Shown piece after piece: positions 1-11,470 of a stretch of DNA of 64,000 bases. Positions within the stretch are counted from its first letter, which is position 1. Each line of letters begins with the position of its first letter. Made by a program: the position numbers and the translations under genes. The stretch is from contig JAHWDD010000003.1 in NCBI GenBank assembly GCA_023897205.1, forward strand, positions 4,405,665 through 4,469,664, in the 5' to 3' direction. Under the pieces are notes generated by a model, which worked only from the letters and a program-made list of their open reading frames with translations, searched no databases and was not told where the DNA came from. This DNA is from Exophiala sp. HKRS030 (lineage: Eukaryota > Ascomycota > Eurotiomycetes > Chaetothyriales > Herpotrichiellaceae).

Positions 1-517
1 GGGTGTCTAATAGACAATTAAGTAGGTGCTAACCACTATTAACGGGTGGTGGTTCATGACCGAAAAAGCTCGATCCATGCCCAAGGTCCACCGGAGTCCT
101 TCCAAGGTCTTCCCCACCATGACATATGCCCATCTACGCTCTGCTCTGTCAAGACTCTGCCCACACTCCCACTGCCGTTAGGCCATTCAACAACACTCCA
201 CCATCCGCCGTTGTAGCCATTACAGCATCCCCTTCAGCCACTGCTATCACGTACTGTACCTGTTGCTCGAACGCGCATCACCAATTCCTTCTCTGCAGGT
301 CATACTTGTACATACTTGTACACCCTTGATTCGAATCTTCCTGTTTCTCCTTTGCGCCTCGATATTCCACTTTGCCATCCATCTGGAATCGTCTTCCAAT
401 GCTGACGCCCGCCATACAATAGACTTCGAAATCTCGCTGTGACTGTCTATCTCAAACCTCGACGTTGATTTTGGAGTTGTATCTGATTTCATTCTTCTCT
501 ATCCTCACTGGGCTGCA
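1..517. other. Upstream region of the Pal1-like gene
   Basis: No gene is supported here. Short open frames lack family resemblance and overlap on both strands. The last 200 bases are pyrimidine-rich, as in many fungal promoters and 5' leaders, and lead into the ATG at 518. A short direct duplication (ACTTGTACAT twice) lies near 303-322. Confidence 0.5.
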
Positions 518-1713
518 ATGGAGCCTTCCAGTGACAAGAACTGGGTACGTCCTCAATTGCAAAGCTGACCATCCACACATCCCGACGCCTTGGCTGACTC
601 CTCAACTTCCTCAGGCCACTCAATATCTTTTAGATCCTCTGACTGCCCCAGAGCCTTCTCAGGAGACAGGTCCTGGCACAACGCTTCGTCCAGGAGCAAC
701 AGTTGCTCCCATAAAGCCTCCACTTTCGCAGCCTCCACCAGGTCGCAGGTTGAGCAAGAACAATCCATATCGCAATAGCTCTAGCTCCACCAACAATACC
801 TCTCAAGTCAGGCGCTCCGTCTCCTTGAATAGTCAGTCCAAAGATTCATCATATCCTTCTCCGCCTAAGTCAAGCAACACTCCGGACGGAAAATACCCCC
901 TCAGTCGCCTGTACCTAGACGCACCCCTCAATCACCCAGATCCCCAGATCACAGGCAAGAAGCATTTGGCCAGAATACTACCGGACGTCGCCGGGAAGTT
1001 CACTTGGCGAACGCTTTCCTGGTGACACCTCTCATCGGCCATTAGATACTCTTACCAAGGAGAAGTACTCAGCCGATCGAGCTCGCCATATCACCAAAAA
1101 ACATCACATCAGACCCGACACCATCGACAGTCTTGATAACAGCGGCATCGGCTTCTACCACCACGGTGGTCCTTATGATGCAACTCTCTATGCCCGAAAC
1201 AACTCCGCCAATTCCCCTCTGGCCGCTCTTGCCGACTCTAACGCAGAAACCCTCAAAGCGACTCCGAGGGAGAAAATCATTGATAGTGTCCAACGACACC
1301 GCCCACTCGATGGTGTCGCATCATATGCTCCTGGGCAATATGACCGCAACGGCAATCTGTACACCTATGAGGAAGGAGAGAACATGATGGTTGATCTTGC
1401 TCCTGGAGGTGGTGCCTATAAGCGTTGGCCCGGTGTACAATATCATCCCGATGACATCAAGGGTAAAGGTGAGCCAAGCTACAGTATTGAAAAGGCACTC
1501 AAGGACCACAAGATTTCAGATGAGAAGCCGGGCGAGGATGGTATTGAAATGAAGTCTCACCAGAGATCCACAAGTGGAGGCGGTGCCATCGCTTCGACTG
1601 GTTGGGATGACGGCAACGCTCAGATTGGACGCAGTGGCAGCATCAGCAAAAGACTCAGTGGTGGATTGAAAAAACGATTTGGGAGCTTAAAGAAGAAGAA
1701 CACTGTTGAGTGA
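518..1713 (+). CDS. pal1: Pal1-family cell morphology protein (reading frame disturbed)
   Basis: Pal1 proteins are cortical, endocytosis-linked factors that help keep fungal cell shape. The first exon is 518-544 (MEPSSDKNW), followed by an intron at 545-614 with a GTACGT donor, a CTGAC branch and a CAG end. Exon 2 carries LSKNNPYRN, a hallmark of the family. From about 996 the conserved core reads ERFPGDTSHRPLD, then ATPREKIIDSVQRHRPLDG, then GGAYKRWPGVQYHPDD and KGEPSYSIEKALKDHK; the tail is basic (SGGLKKRFGSLKKK). Between 807 and 996 the frame moves twice in the same direction. Either an unrecognised intron lies there, or one base is missing in each of the runs C5 (896-900) and G3 (993-995). 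The second reading gives GRRRGSSLGERFPGD, which looks natural for the family. Family call is firm; the middle is not. Confidence 0.8.
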
Positions 1714-2504
1714 TTGAAAGGCGTCATCGCCCCTACCTATTGGAATAATCCTGGCTTGGATATACTGCGGAAGGTATAGATGAATTGTTTATAACATTTT
1801 GAATTACGAGGTACTTTGGGTAGGTCATGACACTGATAATGTCTGACATGGGCGACTGGATATATACGTCTGTCTTATCTGTCTCTTCTGGAGCATGAGA
1901 TGGTCTCAGTAGACAATATATGAAATCTAGTCTATTTGGCTGTGCTTAGCGACAGATCACGCGTGGAATGTCTGAAGCGTTCTATAGTAAAATATCAACC
2001 TCTACTGTTGCTGGGATGTACGCACACAGTCACGTTCACGTACTCTGGTAGTATCGCTCCTCGGCACCACGGAGGTGAGTTGTTGCTGGATCAGTCAACA
2101 GACAAGGGTTAGTAGCTGTTAATGGGAATTGGGGTCACCGGACCCAGCATGTCTAGGCGCCTTTGACCTATGCACCGGATCTTTCAAACCGCGCACCAGT
2201 TCAGAAGTCTCGCTTGAGGATCGCAGGCTCGGAATACTGCCGAGTTTGGACATATGTTCTGGCGCTTAGTCGAGGGCCACCTTAAGAAGGCTTGACAGAC
2301 AGAATGGCTATTATATCGAGGTGGTCGGCGATGCCAGAGAGGCGTTGATTGCTTTTGGTCGATCTTGGACGTTGGTGCACAAGATTGTAAGCTACGGGAG
2401 ACAGTCCAGCCTGACTTTGTCCAGTGGCTCCTTATTCTTTGACAGACAGTGTTCTTCACGAGGTTGTGACGGTCATGGACCTGCGCGTTTCGGAGGACCT
2501 TCCT
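1714..2504. other. Intergenic region between convergent genes
   Basis: This is the 3' side of both the Pal1-like gene and the thioesterase gene. I see no convincing gene, repeat or RNA. The open frames here are short and have no recognisable domains. Confidence 0.5.
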
Positions 2505-3386
2505 TCACGGATTCTGTTTGGCGGCACTACCAAGATCCTCCACGGCATCGGGATTGTCCCAGCTACTCTTCTCAAGTTTCGTGATCCTCTCCTCGATGTG
2601 TCGGATCTTGGCCAGATTCTCCCTCTTAACTGCCTCTTGCAGGTCGAACACCTGTTTGAATTGCTCCAGCATAAACGGCTCTAGCGCGCTCTTCTTGCCC
2701 ACCCTGTAATCATACACCACTACATCCTCCAGACACCTTGCTGCGGGCCGCTGCTTGGCCTCGGACAGAATCATGACATCCAGGACCAGCGACTGGGTCG
2801 ACTCGTCTGGCCGCGACCTCAGCTTGTGGAGCACAGAGATCTTGTCCGGCCAAGTCATGGGAAACTTGAAATCGACCGTGATGCTCTTCAGAATCAAGCC
2901 GATCCCTCGGTTTGTCAACAGATCCTCCCAGGCCTGGCGATGCTTAGCATCCCAATATTGTCCGAACTTGCGAACCCAACCGCAGCGTCCACTCTCGGCA
3001 AATCGCACGTACATGACATTGTTCACGTGGCCCATCGAATCCTGTTCTCCCCAGACGATCTCTTGCCGGTGCAAACCCGCTCGTTTGGGATCGGTGAGGA
3101 AGCCTTCACTACCGGCCACGAGATCGCGCCATGACGTGCCGAGTTGTGCTACGATCTGCCCGGCTTCGGCGACTTGGTCTGGCGATAGACCGAACGTGAT
3201 ACACTTGCCGACTCGGGCTTTGGTGTCAGACAGCCAGCGTGGGGATATTGCAGGAGCCGGTTCTTTGGGAGTTGTCGTCGTGCTGGAGGAATACGAGTGA
3301 GAGAGGATGACTGAGTAGCGGGGCAATGAACTACTGTTCGCAAGGCGTGTTCGAGTAGCACGCCCGACGGTACGCGTCGCTATCAT
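2505..3386 (-). CDS. Hotdog-fold (4HBT-like) thioesterase, probably mitochondrial
   Basis: A single exon of 293 residues. The first 45 residues are rich in Arg, Ser and Thr with almost no acidic residues, which suggests a mitochondrial presequence (inference). The catalytic region of the hotdog fold is at about 110-135: EIVWGEQDSMGHVNNVMYVRF, where the Asp before MGHVNN is the usual catalytic residue in 4-hydroxybenzoyl-CoA thioesterase-like enzymes. A second fold segment, ITVDFKFPMTWPDKI, follows at about 170. The C-terminal 50 residues are charged and may form a helix. The substrate cannot be read from the sequence; an acyl-CoA or acyl-ACP thioester is likely. Two CACGTG boxes lie upstream, at 3585 and 3628. 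Confidence 0.8.
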   Translation of the reverse strand: MIATRTVGRATRTRLANSSSLPRYSVILSHSYSSSTTTTPKEPAPAISPRWLSDTKARVGKCITFGLSPDQVAEAGQIVAQLGTSWRDLVAGSEGFLTDPKRAGLHRQEIVWGEQDSMGHVNNVMYVRFAESGRCGWVRKFGQYWDAKHRQAWEDLLTNRGIGLILKSITVDFKFPMTWPDKISVLHKLRSRPDESTQSLVLDVMILSEAKQRPAARCLEDVVVYDYRVGKKSALEPFMLEQFKQVFDLQEAVKRENLAKIRHIEERITKLEKSSWDNPDAVEDLGSAAKQNP

Positions 3387-4469
3387 CTCGAGTCAAGCAG
3401 TCCGTCCCACGCTCATGTGTCTATCTGGACGTGCAAGCGCTCTGTAGACATATAAGCAACACATCAGGTCTTCGGAGCAGCTTTCCAGGTTCTTCGAAAT
3501 TGAAATTCAATGCGAGATGACCGAGGGAATGCCGGAATTTGGAGTAGCCGGACCGACTCCCGTGTTCTTGGCACATGCAGAGTCCACGTGATCAACCATC
3601 AAAACAACCACTAACAACCCACCCCGGCACGTGACTGTTCCTCGGTAATTCAATGTGCGCTCGCGGAATGAACTGTAATTTATTTCGGACTGTTGCTGTC
3701 GATTACGACTCCAAGTTCATACCCTGGGGCATTGATGAGTCAGAATGGGGATACTGGCTGTAACCAGCTGATAGGAGGAAGCACCTGCACTTCCGGTGCT
3801 ACCTGTATGTTTGTACATGAGGAATCCTGCTCCTGCGATAGGGCCTGAAGCACCACGTCGAAATGAGGTGCGTTCCGCGATTGTTAATTTCGCTTTCCCT
3901 GTTGTCGTTGGATGTTGGATATTACTTGTTAGGGAGGGACCTCATATTGTGCCGTTGGGGTCTTCGTGAGCCTTGTTCACAACTCTCATGAGGTTGATGG
4001 CGAGCTTCTCCAGTCGCGGTAAACACTTGCAGGAAGCTCCGATGGCCCAATAGCATGGTCAAGGCCTGACAGGTAAACTCTAGGATAAATGGCTGAGTTG
4101 ATTTCATAGTCTGAGGAAGGCTGACCCCAGGCCTTTCCGGCTATCAGGCCCTGTGAAGTCGGAGCCTTGCTTTCAGCAGTTTTAAACACCGAATGCAATA
4201 ACTTCGGTGAGAAGGTCTGTGAGCAAAGCCTGAATATGTCCTTTCATAGCCGGGAAGCTCATATAGGATTTGCATATAGCTTGCAAGGCCCTTGATTACT
4301 CGGACCTCCCTTACACTCGAATACCTAGAAAGCATATCGTACCTAAAGCATAGAACTATATCCACACATTTCCTGATTCCAGTCATATTCATTGAGGGTA
4401 CATGAGCTAAGTATACTGGTCATGGATTGTTCAGAGGGAGACAAATGTCGCAAATGCATATGCAGCTCT
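3387..4469. other. Intergenic region: thioesterase promoter and lactonase 3' side
   Basis: No gene is supported. Two CACGTG E-box/Cbf1-like hexamers at 3585-3590 and 3628-3633 lie about 200-245 bases upstream of the thioesterase start. Overlapping short open frames at 3922-4392 show no domain and look like chance. Confidence 0.5.
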
Positions 4470-5470
4470 TCATTCGTAGAATTTCTCCACCATATACTTG
4501 CTAGCAACATTCTTGTCATGCCCGAATATCAATTTCGCATTAAAAAGTCTTTGCAACCGTTGGATCATGTGTAAACTTCTGATCCATGCAGTGTGATCTC
4601 TCGCCAACCAGCCTATAGGGTGGCACAGTTCGTAGTTCTCTGCTACGAGGAACTGGTCGGTGGTCCAGATCCAGCTGCCACTTTTATCTAGGTTGATTTG
4701 CATACAAATCAATCCAGGGGTGTGGCCTGGCGAATGATGTAGGGTTATACCCTGATATAGATCGAGATGTCCGTCCGGGAATGTCCGCCAGTTCAGCTTC
4801 TCGAGATTCAGGTATCCTGGTAAATATACACCCAGGTCAGCACCAGTCCCGGCGGCCCAGCATGCATGCTTGAACTCCTCTTCATGTACGTAGATCGGCG
4901 TGTCTGTGCCCATAAAGTGTTCAAGACCACCAGCATGATCTAGGTGCAAGTGTCCAATCACCACGGCTTTCACGTCCTTGATGTCATTTCCTGTGGCTTT
5001 GATAGCATTCGGAAGCTTTTGCTTCTCACTGTATCCCGTGCGAGGGAAAACATCTGTAAGTGGCGCGCCCCAGGCCTGGAAGATGTGATTGGTTAGTACC
5101 AGTCTGCTTGGATTTTGCGTGGAGGGTCCAAGCACTGCTCCTGTAGATTGCCAAAATGGTAAGACTTGCAACTTCCAAATCCTCAGCGCAACCAGTCTCA
5201 AAAAGTATGCAACCCACACCAGGGTATTCGATGAGTGCGGCCAAGACAATGAGCTCCCTGCGCTTGCTCTTCGGATTCTGATCACTGGCAAGGCTGGTAT
5301 TGCCGCCTTGTAGTAGCCTATGGATGTTTTAGCTGATGTTGAATTCTGAATAGCTCGTGTATTGCAGGGAGTTTTGGGTGCAAGACCAGTACACGGGCCT
5401 GGCGGAATCACATGTGGATCACCTACCATCCTTCATCGGCTTCCAGAGTTCCCAGGTCTAGAAAGTGCAT
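4470..5470 (-). CDS. Metallo-beta-lactamase-fold lactonase (AHL lactonase-like)
   Basis: Encodes about 264 residues in three exons: 5470-5427, 5317-5173 and 5075-4470. Intron 1 has a GTAGGT donor and a CATAG acceptor. Intron 2 has a perfect TACTAAC branch (plus-strand 5092-5098) and CTTCCAG end, but a weak GTTGCA donor; it is chosen because it keeps phase. The start MHFLDLGTLEADEGW fits the family, as does ALIEYPGVGCILFETG. The zinc motif is GHLHLDHAGG (HxHxDH), followed by a later His in HHSPGHTPG and the distal Asp in WTTDQ. Relatives open lactone rings such as homoserine lactones or gamma-lactones. It is divergent from regulator 1 and marks the left edge of the metabolic cluster. Lactone hydrolysis is inferred from family. 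Confidence 0.85.
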
Positions 5471-6244
5471 CTTTGTGCCTGGGGGCATACGTAAGCTGGC
5501 ACCTGAGCCTGCGTGACGAGGCTTGCAAGTCTAGATGCTGCCATTGCATTGCTTTCCTGCTTCTTGCCAGAAAAGAATGTGAGTGGTCTGAGGAAGGAAG
5601 AGTATCGCTCGATCAGTTGATGTCCCACTAGAGATTGAGGCTCGTCCGAGTTTTGACGTGCTCAGGTATCTTTGAGAACAATTTGATATGACATAAATGC
5701 CAGCCGCACCCCGACGGCAAAACGGGAGGCATAAACCGGCAGCTAGCTGGTCTTGATTTGAATCTCATCTGCTCTATCGAGTCAACCTGACTCTCCGCAG
5801 AGCAAGTACATTGGGCATTTCATGAGTCCCACTTTCCGACAATCAAATTAGATCAGGCAGCTATAGAAAACCTATCATTTTCACATTGCGTCCTCTCTCA
5901 CTCGGAAACGATAGTCACATACTTGGCACAAAACCCCAGATATTCACCAGCCAATCGGAAGGGATCCCAGTAGGACCCCGCACAAAGTCTGGGGTATAAA
6001 CAGTATAGCCCCTTTTTATACTTTGTTGCATTTCCTCCAAGTTGAGACGTCCGCGGAAAGGCGGCATCGTCGGGAAAGGTTCTCATAATTCCGAACCGAG
6101 GATCTTCGACCCCAGTTCACCCTCTGGTTTACCCTTTTCTAGCCTCGTTTCCCGTCAACATTGTTCTGTACTCTCTCCCCTTGTTTTCTCGCGTTTGGAA
6201 CTATGCATTTTGCCAGGTTTGAAGAGTCCCAAATGCAGTGAGGT
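5471..6244. promoter_or_regulatory. Bidirectional upstream region of lactonase and regulator 1
   Basis: A 774-base stretch between two divergent starts. Pyrimidine-rich tracts precede the regulator ATG (6150-6190). I did not find the CCGCTCA-NN-TGAGCGG motif that occurs further right in the cluster, so this pair may be controlled separately. Confidence 0.45.
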
Positions 6245-9012
6245 ATGGAACAAGAATCTTCGGCACTCGATTCCGGCGACCCTTCCATCGAAGCGCATCG
6301 CCGGCATGTTAAGCGACGTAGAGTTGCTTTGGCATGTAATAATTGCAGGCACCGTAAATCACGTGTATGCTTTATCGTCGCAATGGTACGTTTGCAAGTT
6401 AAGCGATCAAGGACTGACAGGACGTTGTACCAATAGTGTGACGGCAGAAGGCCGAAGTGTTCACTGTGCGATGAGCTAGGATGTGAATGTCTGTACCAGC
6501 CGGCTAGCACAACGAATAGCCTGACAGCAGGAAGGCAGTAAGTGACTGGTCTCCATTTTAATTTTGACTTCTTACGAGATCAGTTATATTGCCCAACTCG
6601 AAACGAGGCTCGCATCAATCGAGGAGACTTTGAGACAACTGAAGCCCGCCCAACCTGGGGCTAGCCCTGAGACCGTGATTCCTGAGCAGAACCAGTCCTC
6701 TACAAGAGCGAGTAGTGCGATACCGAGTGCTGAAACAAGCCATGTGAACTCCACCAATGTTGCGATGGAAGAGGCAGAGTGGGCGGAAGACTCAATTGAT
6801 GCGATGGGGGCCGTCAAATTTACTGACGAGGAAGATTGTGGTTATTATGGTAAATCGAAACCCAGTCTATTCTACCTTGCGGACCAACGTCTATGGTGAG
6901 GTTCACTGACGCATTCTTGCATAGGTCCTTCTTCAAATGTGGCCTTCATTCAACGCATATCACTGGCGGTGGCGAGGGAAAATGCAGCAACCGCTCACAG
7001 CATGCCTCTTACTCAGAATCGTCCTGCAGCCGCCGGGTGGAGTGTGTCGCTTTCTCGTCATGCACAAGACGGGTCCAGCATGCCAAAAGTGGATTTTTCT
7101 CAACAGAGTGTCAACATCTATGCACTCCCTTCGGAAGCTCGAACGTGGAGCCTCATAAAAGAGTTTTTCCAAAAGTCGGGTCAGTTGTTACCGATCATTC
7201 ACGAGGGGAACTTTTGCGAGACATATTTTCGGATGAAACGAAACAATTTCGCAACTACTCGGAGGACTTGGTTGGCGCTGTTGAACATAATGTTAGCACT
7301 TGCAACAACACTCAGCGTCGATGGCTACACATCCGCCGAAAAGAGAATTGAGGAATCAGACATCTACTACAGACGTGCTCAGGGACTCTGCGGCAAAGAG
7401 CCGGGGCGGAATGCAAGTCTCGAGTTGGGTGAGTAACTCATGTTTTGGACTCGTTTCCGATATTCAAGGTTTCTTCCCTCAAATTCTAACGAAGGTGACG
7501 ACTAGTGCAGTATATGCTGATTCTTGGGCAATACCTACAATCAACGCAAAAGTCCATCCAAGCATGGACTGTTCATGGCTTAGCAATAATCACTGCTCTA
7601 CAACTAGGTTTACAATCGCGTAGATTGAATCAAACCTTTCCGCCTTTGGAGCGCGAACTTCGGAAGCGAGTGTGGTTTGGCTGCCTCCTCCTTGACAGGT
7701 GAGTTTTTCCAGTCAACTGTTAGTGCTCTAGTGGCCAGGAAGCCGCCGACTGATTTTGAAAGGGCCCTGAGCATGACTTTTGGCCGTCCTGCTATCATTA
7801 CGCAGAAGCTCGTCTGTCTAGATCTTCCTGATGCCACAACACAGATGATCGGACAAACACCACAGGTCACATCTAGCGTACAGATGGACGCTTTGTTTCT
7901 GGTCGCAACCATGTAAGTGCAATTGAAAAAAATGTCTCAGCAACAAATTTACGCTTATTAACTTCGATGGCTAGCAAATTGTACAATCTCATGTACCAGA
8001 TCATTGATACCTGTTATGGGCAAAACCTTGGCCTGGATGATGATATTCCGGACTCGGAGATAATTTCGGCTGTACTCAACGAGGGAAGACAACTTAGCGA
8101 TTGGAAGAATGAAGTCCTGTTGCTCGGCCTATCGTTGTACGACATACCTATTGGAGCTGTCAATCTTGAGCAGCTGGAATCCAGCGATATGATAGAGGAG
8201 AGGTTCAAGATTGTGCTTTCACTACGCTACCACAATCTGCGAGTTTTACTCCACCGCCCTGTACTTGAAAGGTTCTTGGACGCTTATGCAGGACCCAACA
8301 CCGGCAACCTCAATGACCGCGCAACAACCGACATACTACAACAAATAGGAACCAGCTGCGTCTCGATGTGTATTGATTCTGCTATGATCATAATATCACT
8401 CGTTCACACGGTTGTCATGTCGAGCGGGTGGCGTCGTGATCTTCTAGGGGCATGGAATTATTCCGGCTTTTACAGTAAGCTTTCCTTGAATTGTTCACCT
8501 CCCAGGGTGACTGAGTTTAAATAGCGTTTAATGCCGGCTTGGTCATATTTGCAAGTCTCCTGGTATCAAATTCAGCGAGACGGGATCCTCCAACCCAAAG
8601 ATCCCAGCCCTGGGATTTCATGCAACCAGCACGAGCCCACCTCGCGATGGCCATTGAGGCATTACACGAGCTGGATCCGGGCAACCGCGCAATCAAACGC
8701 TGCGAGGACTATCTTACGCAGTTGTCGGGGTTTTTAAATTCACGTGAGTCGCGTTTACTGGGATGCTTTGGATGACTGAAACCTTTTGACTGACTGATGA
8801 TTTCTTCAGAACATTCGCAACACATGGTCTCCGTCAGCCATGGTGGACAATCCATTTTTTCTGACCATTCCGACTACTCTAGACCCACATCGACTAGATC
8901 TCAATCTGACGTCCACGTACCAAACCAAGGACTGGGGGTGTTAGGATGGCCCATGGACATGGACCTCAATGCATTTATGCTAGATGCAGACTTGACATAT
9001 TTTGACACATGA
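6245..9012 (+). CDS. Zn(II)2Cys6 transcription factor 1 with fungal-specific TF domain
   Basis: A binuclear zinc-cluster regulator. The DNA-binding domain is split by an intron at the classic position: ACNNCRHRKSR before it and CDGRRPKCSLCDELGCEC after it supply the six Cys. A linker or dimerisation segment HYIAQLETRLASIEETLRQL follows. The middle homology region includes EARTWSLIKEFF, LLPIIHEGNF, VQYMLILGQYLQ, ALQLGLQ and RKRVWFGCLLLDRALSMTFGRP, typical of Fungal_trans (PF04082). I place about eight introns, all of which can be joined without a frame break. The C-terminus is Ser/Asp-rich with GWPMDMDLNAFMLDADL, an acidic-hydrophobic segment that could activate transcription (inference). Position suggests it controls the left part of the cluster. 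Confidence 0.88.
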
Positions 9013-9210
9013 GTTGCATTGATATTTGAAATCTTCGTGTCTTGGCGAACCGTTGGACAACTTCAATTAATGATCTATTGCCCACAAATGTACAGCATCA
9101 GTTTGTCAAACTGTAATTTTCCATATTGCTCAAAGTAGTAGAACTCCGGTGAATGCCATGAGGATAGGGGTGTCCTAACATTATACATGCTGGCGACGAG
9201 ATTCCTTGGT

Positions 9211-10850
9211 CTATAGCTTCGCAAGTTGTAACCCACTCTTCTTTTCTTGCGGCCACCACCATCCGACATATTTCTCGAGTTCGTGTTGCACAACATCTCC
9301 CTTGGCTTGATTTTCAAGTAAGAATGCGTCAATGGCAAGCTCTGCGTCACGCTCCGCATCATAACCATAGACCCTTTCTCCCGTTAGTAAGCGCTTCACA
9401 CCCGTCCAGGCAAGAGCACTTACTTAGATGCGGTTTCAGGATCATTCCAAAGATTTGGGGAATGTTTCAAAGTCACGCCCTTCAATTCTCCCGACATGGC
9501 TATGTCGCGAGCCTGATAAGATGGCAATCAGCATATAGTTATTGAAAAAGACCAACGGGAATCACCTTCGTCGCCGAAGTGTCCGGGGTTTGCCATATTC
9601 GGCCGTTCAAGTATGATACCCTTTGCTTGTATGCAGCTGCGGGCATTCGCCCTTTTTCGTAGATGTCAATGGCTTGTGCAAGAGTCAGCTGGCCTTCCAC
9701 CACTTTTCCAAGTGTTTTCCCCAAGAAGGCAGCGTCTTCGATTGCAGTGGCTGCACCTTGAGCCATGTGATTAACCATAGAGTGTGCCGCATCACTAGTT
9801 CGCGTCAGTATCCAAGCATTTATCGACGGGACGAGGTTTTGTATACCCCATAAGAACAACATTCTTCTCTGGAGTAGACCATGTTTCCAGAGGTCCTGTG
9901 TTCATCAATGGCCACCGCCGAGCCTCAGTGACCATGTCTACCACACGTTTGATGCGCGGGTCATAGTCTGCATATATTTGTCTAAAGTCCTTTTCCAGGT
10001 CGATGTCTTCCGTCTGTTCTACCAGATGGTCAACTTGGTGACTCAGCACCATGTTGAAAATCGTAGCTCCAGACATAGGATAGGAGATAATATATGAACC
10101 TGGCGCCATCCAGACTTCCATTGTGACATTGTTGACGAGTTCTTTTGCAATGGGATCTCGTCGGATTTGATCGTATGGAACTGTGGCTCGGTAGGCGCAG
10201 TTATTGTTCGGAGGACGCGGCTTCACATGAGGCATGATGTTTTTTCGGACAGCAGAGTTTACACCGTCTGCTCCGATAACAAGGTCAAAAGTCCATTGTT
10301 TTCCAGATACCGCAGTGACAATGGCCTTTTGAGAAGAAGTCCAGTCGACTTTTTCAATTCGGGCATTGATGACAATCTCTGCCCCTTCGCGCTCAGCAAC
10401 CTCAGCCAAACCCCAAAGTAGATGCATTCGGTGGACTGTGGTTTTTGTTAGGAGTTGGGGCTTGGAGAATACAGTATGAGAAGTGTACCTGTCCACCAAG
10501 GATACCCAAATTGCCTAGATTGATTTAGTGATCTCAATATGATAGACGTTGCCGCATGTGCCGTACCTCCTGACGGTAGCCTTAGTATTCAGATATCCAA
10601 TAGGTGTGCCATCCTTTCTGCGCAAGTTCAATTCATCGAACTCCACAAGGTCTTTTGTGATTGCTTTGTCGATTCCCCATCTGATGAGAAACCTCGAGAC
10701 ATTTGGAGTCATCTGAATTCCTGCCCCGATTTCTTTGATCTCTTCGGCAGCTTCAAGAACCGTGACTTTTGCGCCGGTTCTGGCAATGGCGCAAGCGGCA
10801 CTCATGCCGCCTAGGCCACCACCAATGATCCCTACGTGTAACTGTGACAT
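9211..10850 (-). CDS. FAD-dependent aromatic monooxygenase (salicylate hydroxylase-like)
   Basis: Class A flavoprotein monooxygenase of about 430 residues. The N-terminal Rossmann motif is GIIGGGLGGMSAACAIARTG, followed by EIGAGIQMTPN. The second FAD motif is DLVIGADGVNSAVRK at mid-protein. The third is VVLMGDAAHSMVNHMAQGAA, which appears once the intron near 9843-9794 is removed. Further introns fuse RRQFGYPWWTVHRMH and, near the end, SKVYGYDAE, with a TTACTAAC branch. Every junction keeps frame. Relatives hydroxylate salicylate, 6-hydroxynicotinate or similar ring acids with NAD(P)H and O2; the exact substrate is open. It is divergent from the ACS-type permease, a frequent transporter/enzyme pairing. 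Confidence 0.88.
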
Positions 10851-11470
10851 TGGCAGGTGTGGGATCTTTGAAGTATGGATTGATGTCTCCTATGTCTTCG
10901 TTCTGGAGAAGGCCTGGTGATCAAGATTAAATAGAAGGCGCGTCGCATGTGTTAAATACAGGAGTTCAAGTATCTGGACCATGCAATTCAGATCACCAAT
11001 GGCAAAAGCCCAATGGAAGTTCAATACTTCGATGCTTTAATTATGTTTGGTTCTAGACCTTTCCCTTGGTTCTGTGGACGCGGTATCCTTGTTACCCGTG
11101 AGCCCCCCGATACGTGCTTTCCGTGGGCGAGGAAAGATCCCGAACGAAAAAGCGACCGACGCTTCAGGCAGGGCAACGGCACGTCAACTGACCACTGCCG
11201 ATTTTGATTCATCCGATGGCTCTGGATGCTAACCAGAATAACCCTCAGCGTCTGACATGTGACATGCCATATCACCCTATGCGGGCCGACAGGCCCGACG
11301 GATCGAAGACCCTCACTTCCCCACAATTTGTCCCCAGGTTGCCCGGATTGTTACCCCAGAGGCTGTGCGGAACTTAGTATTGGGAATATATACATCACAA
11401 ACGAGCCCCCTAGCCTTTTGAGACCTTGATGCAATGCGATCTGAGTGTTTGATTATAACAGCGAAAAAAC
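10851..11470. promoter_or_regulatory. Bidirectional upstream region of FAD monooxygenase and ACS permease
   Basis: A 620-base divergent promoter. It contains a TGAGCCC half-site at 11099-11105 next to a C6 run (11103-11108). This resembles one arm of the cluster motif, but the other arm is not conserved. No gene is supported. Confidence 0.4.
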
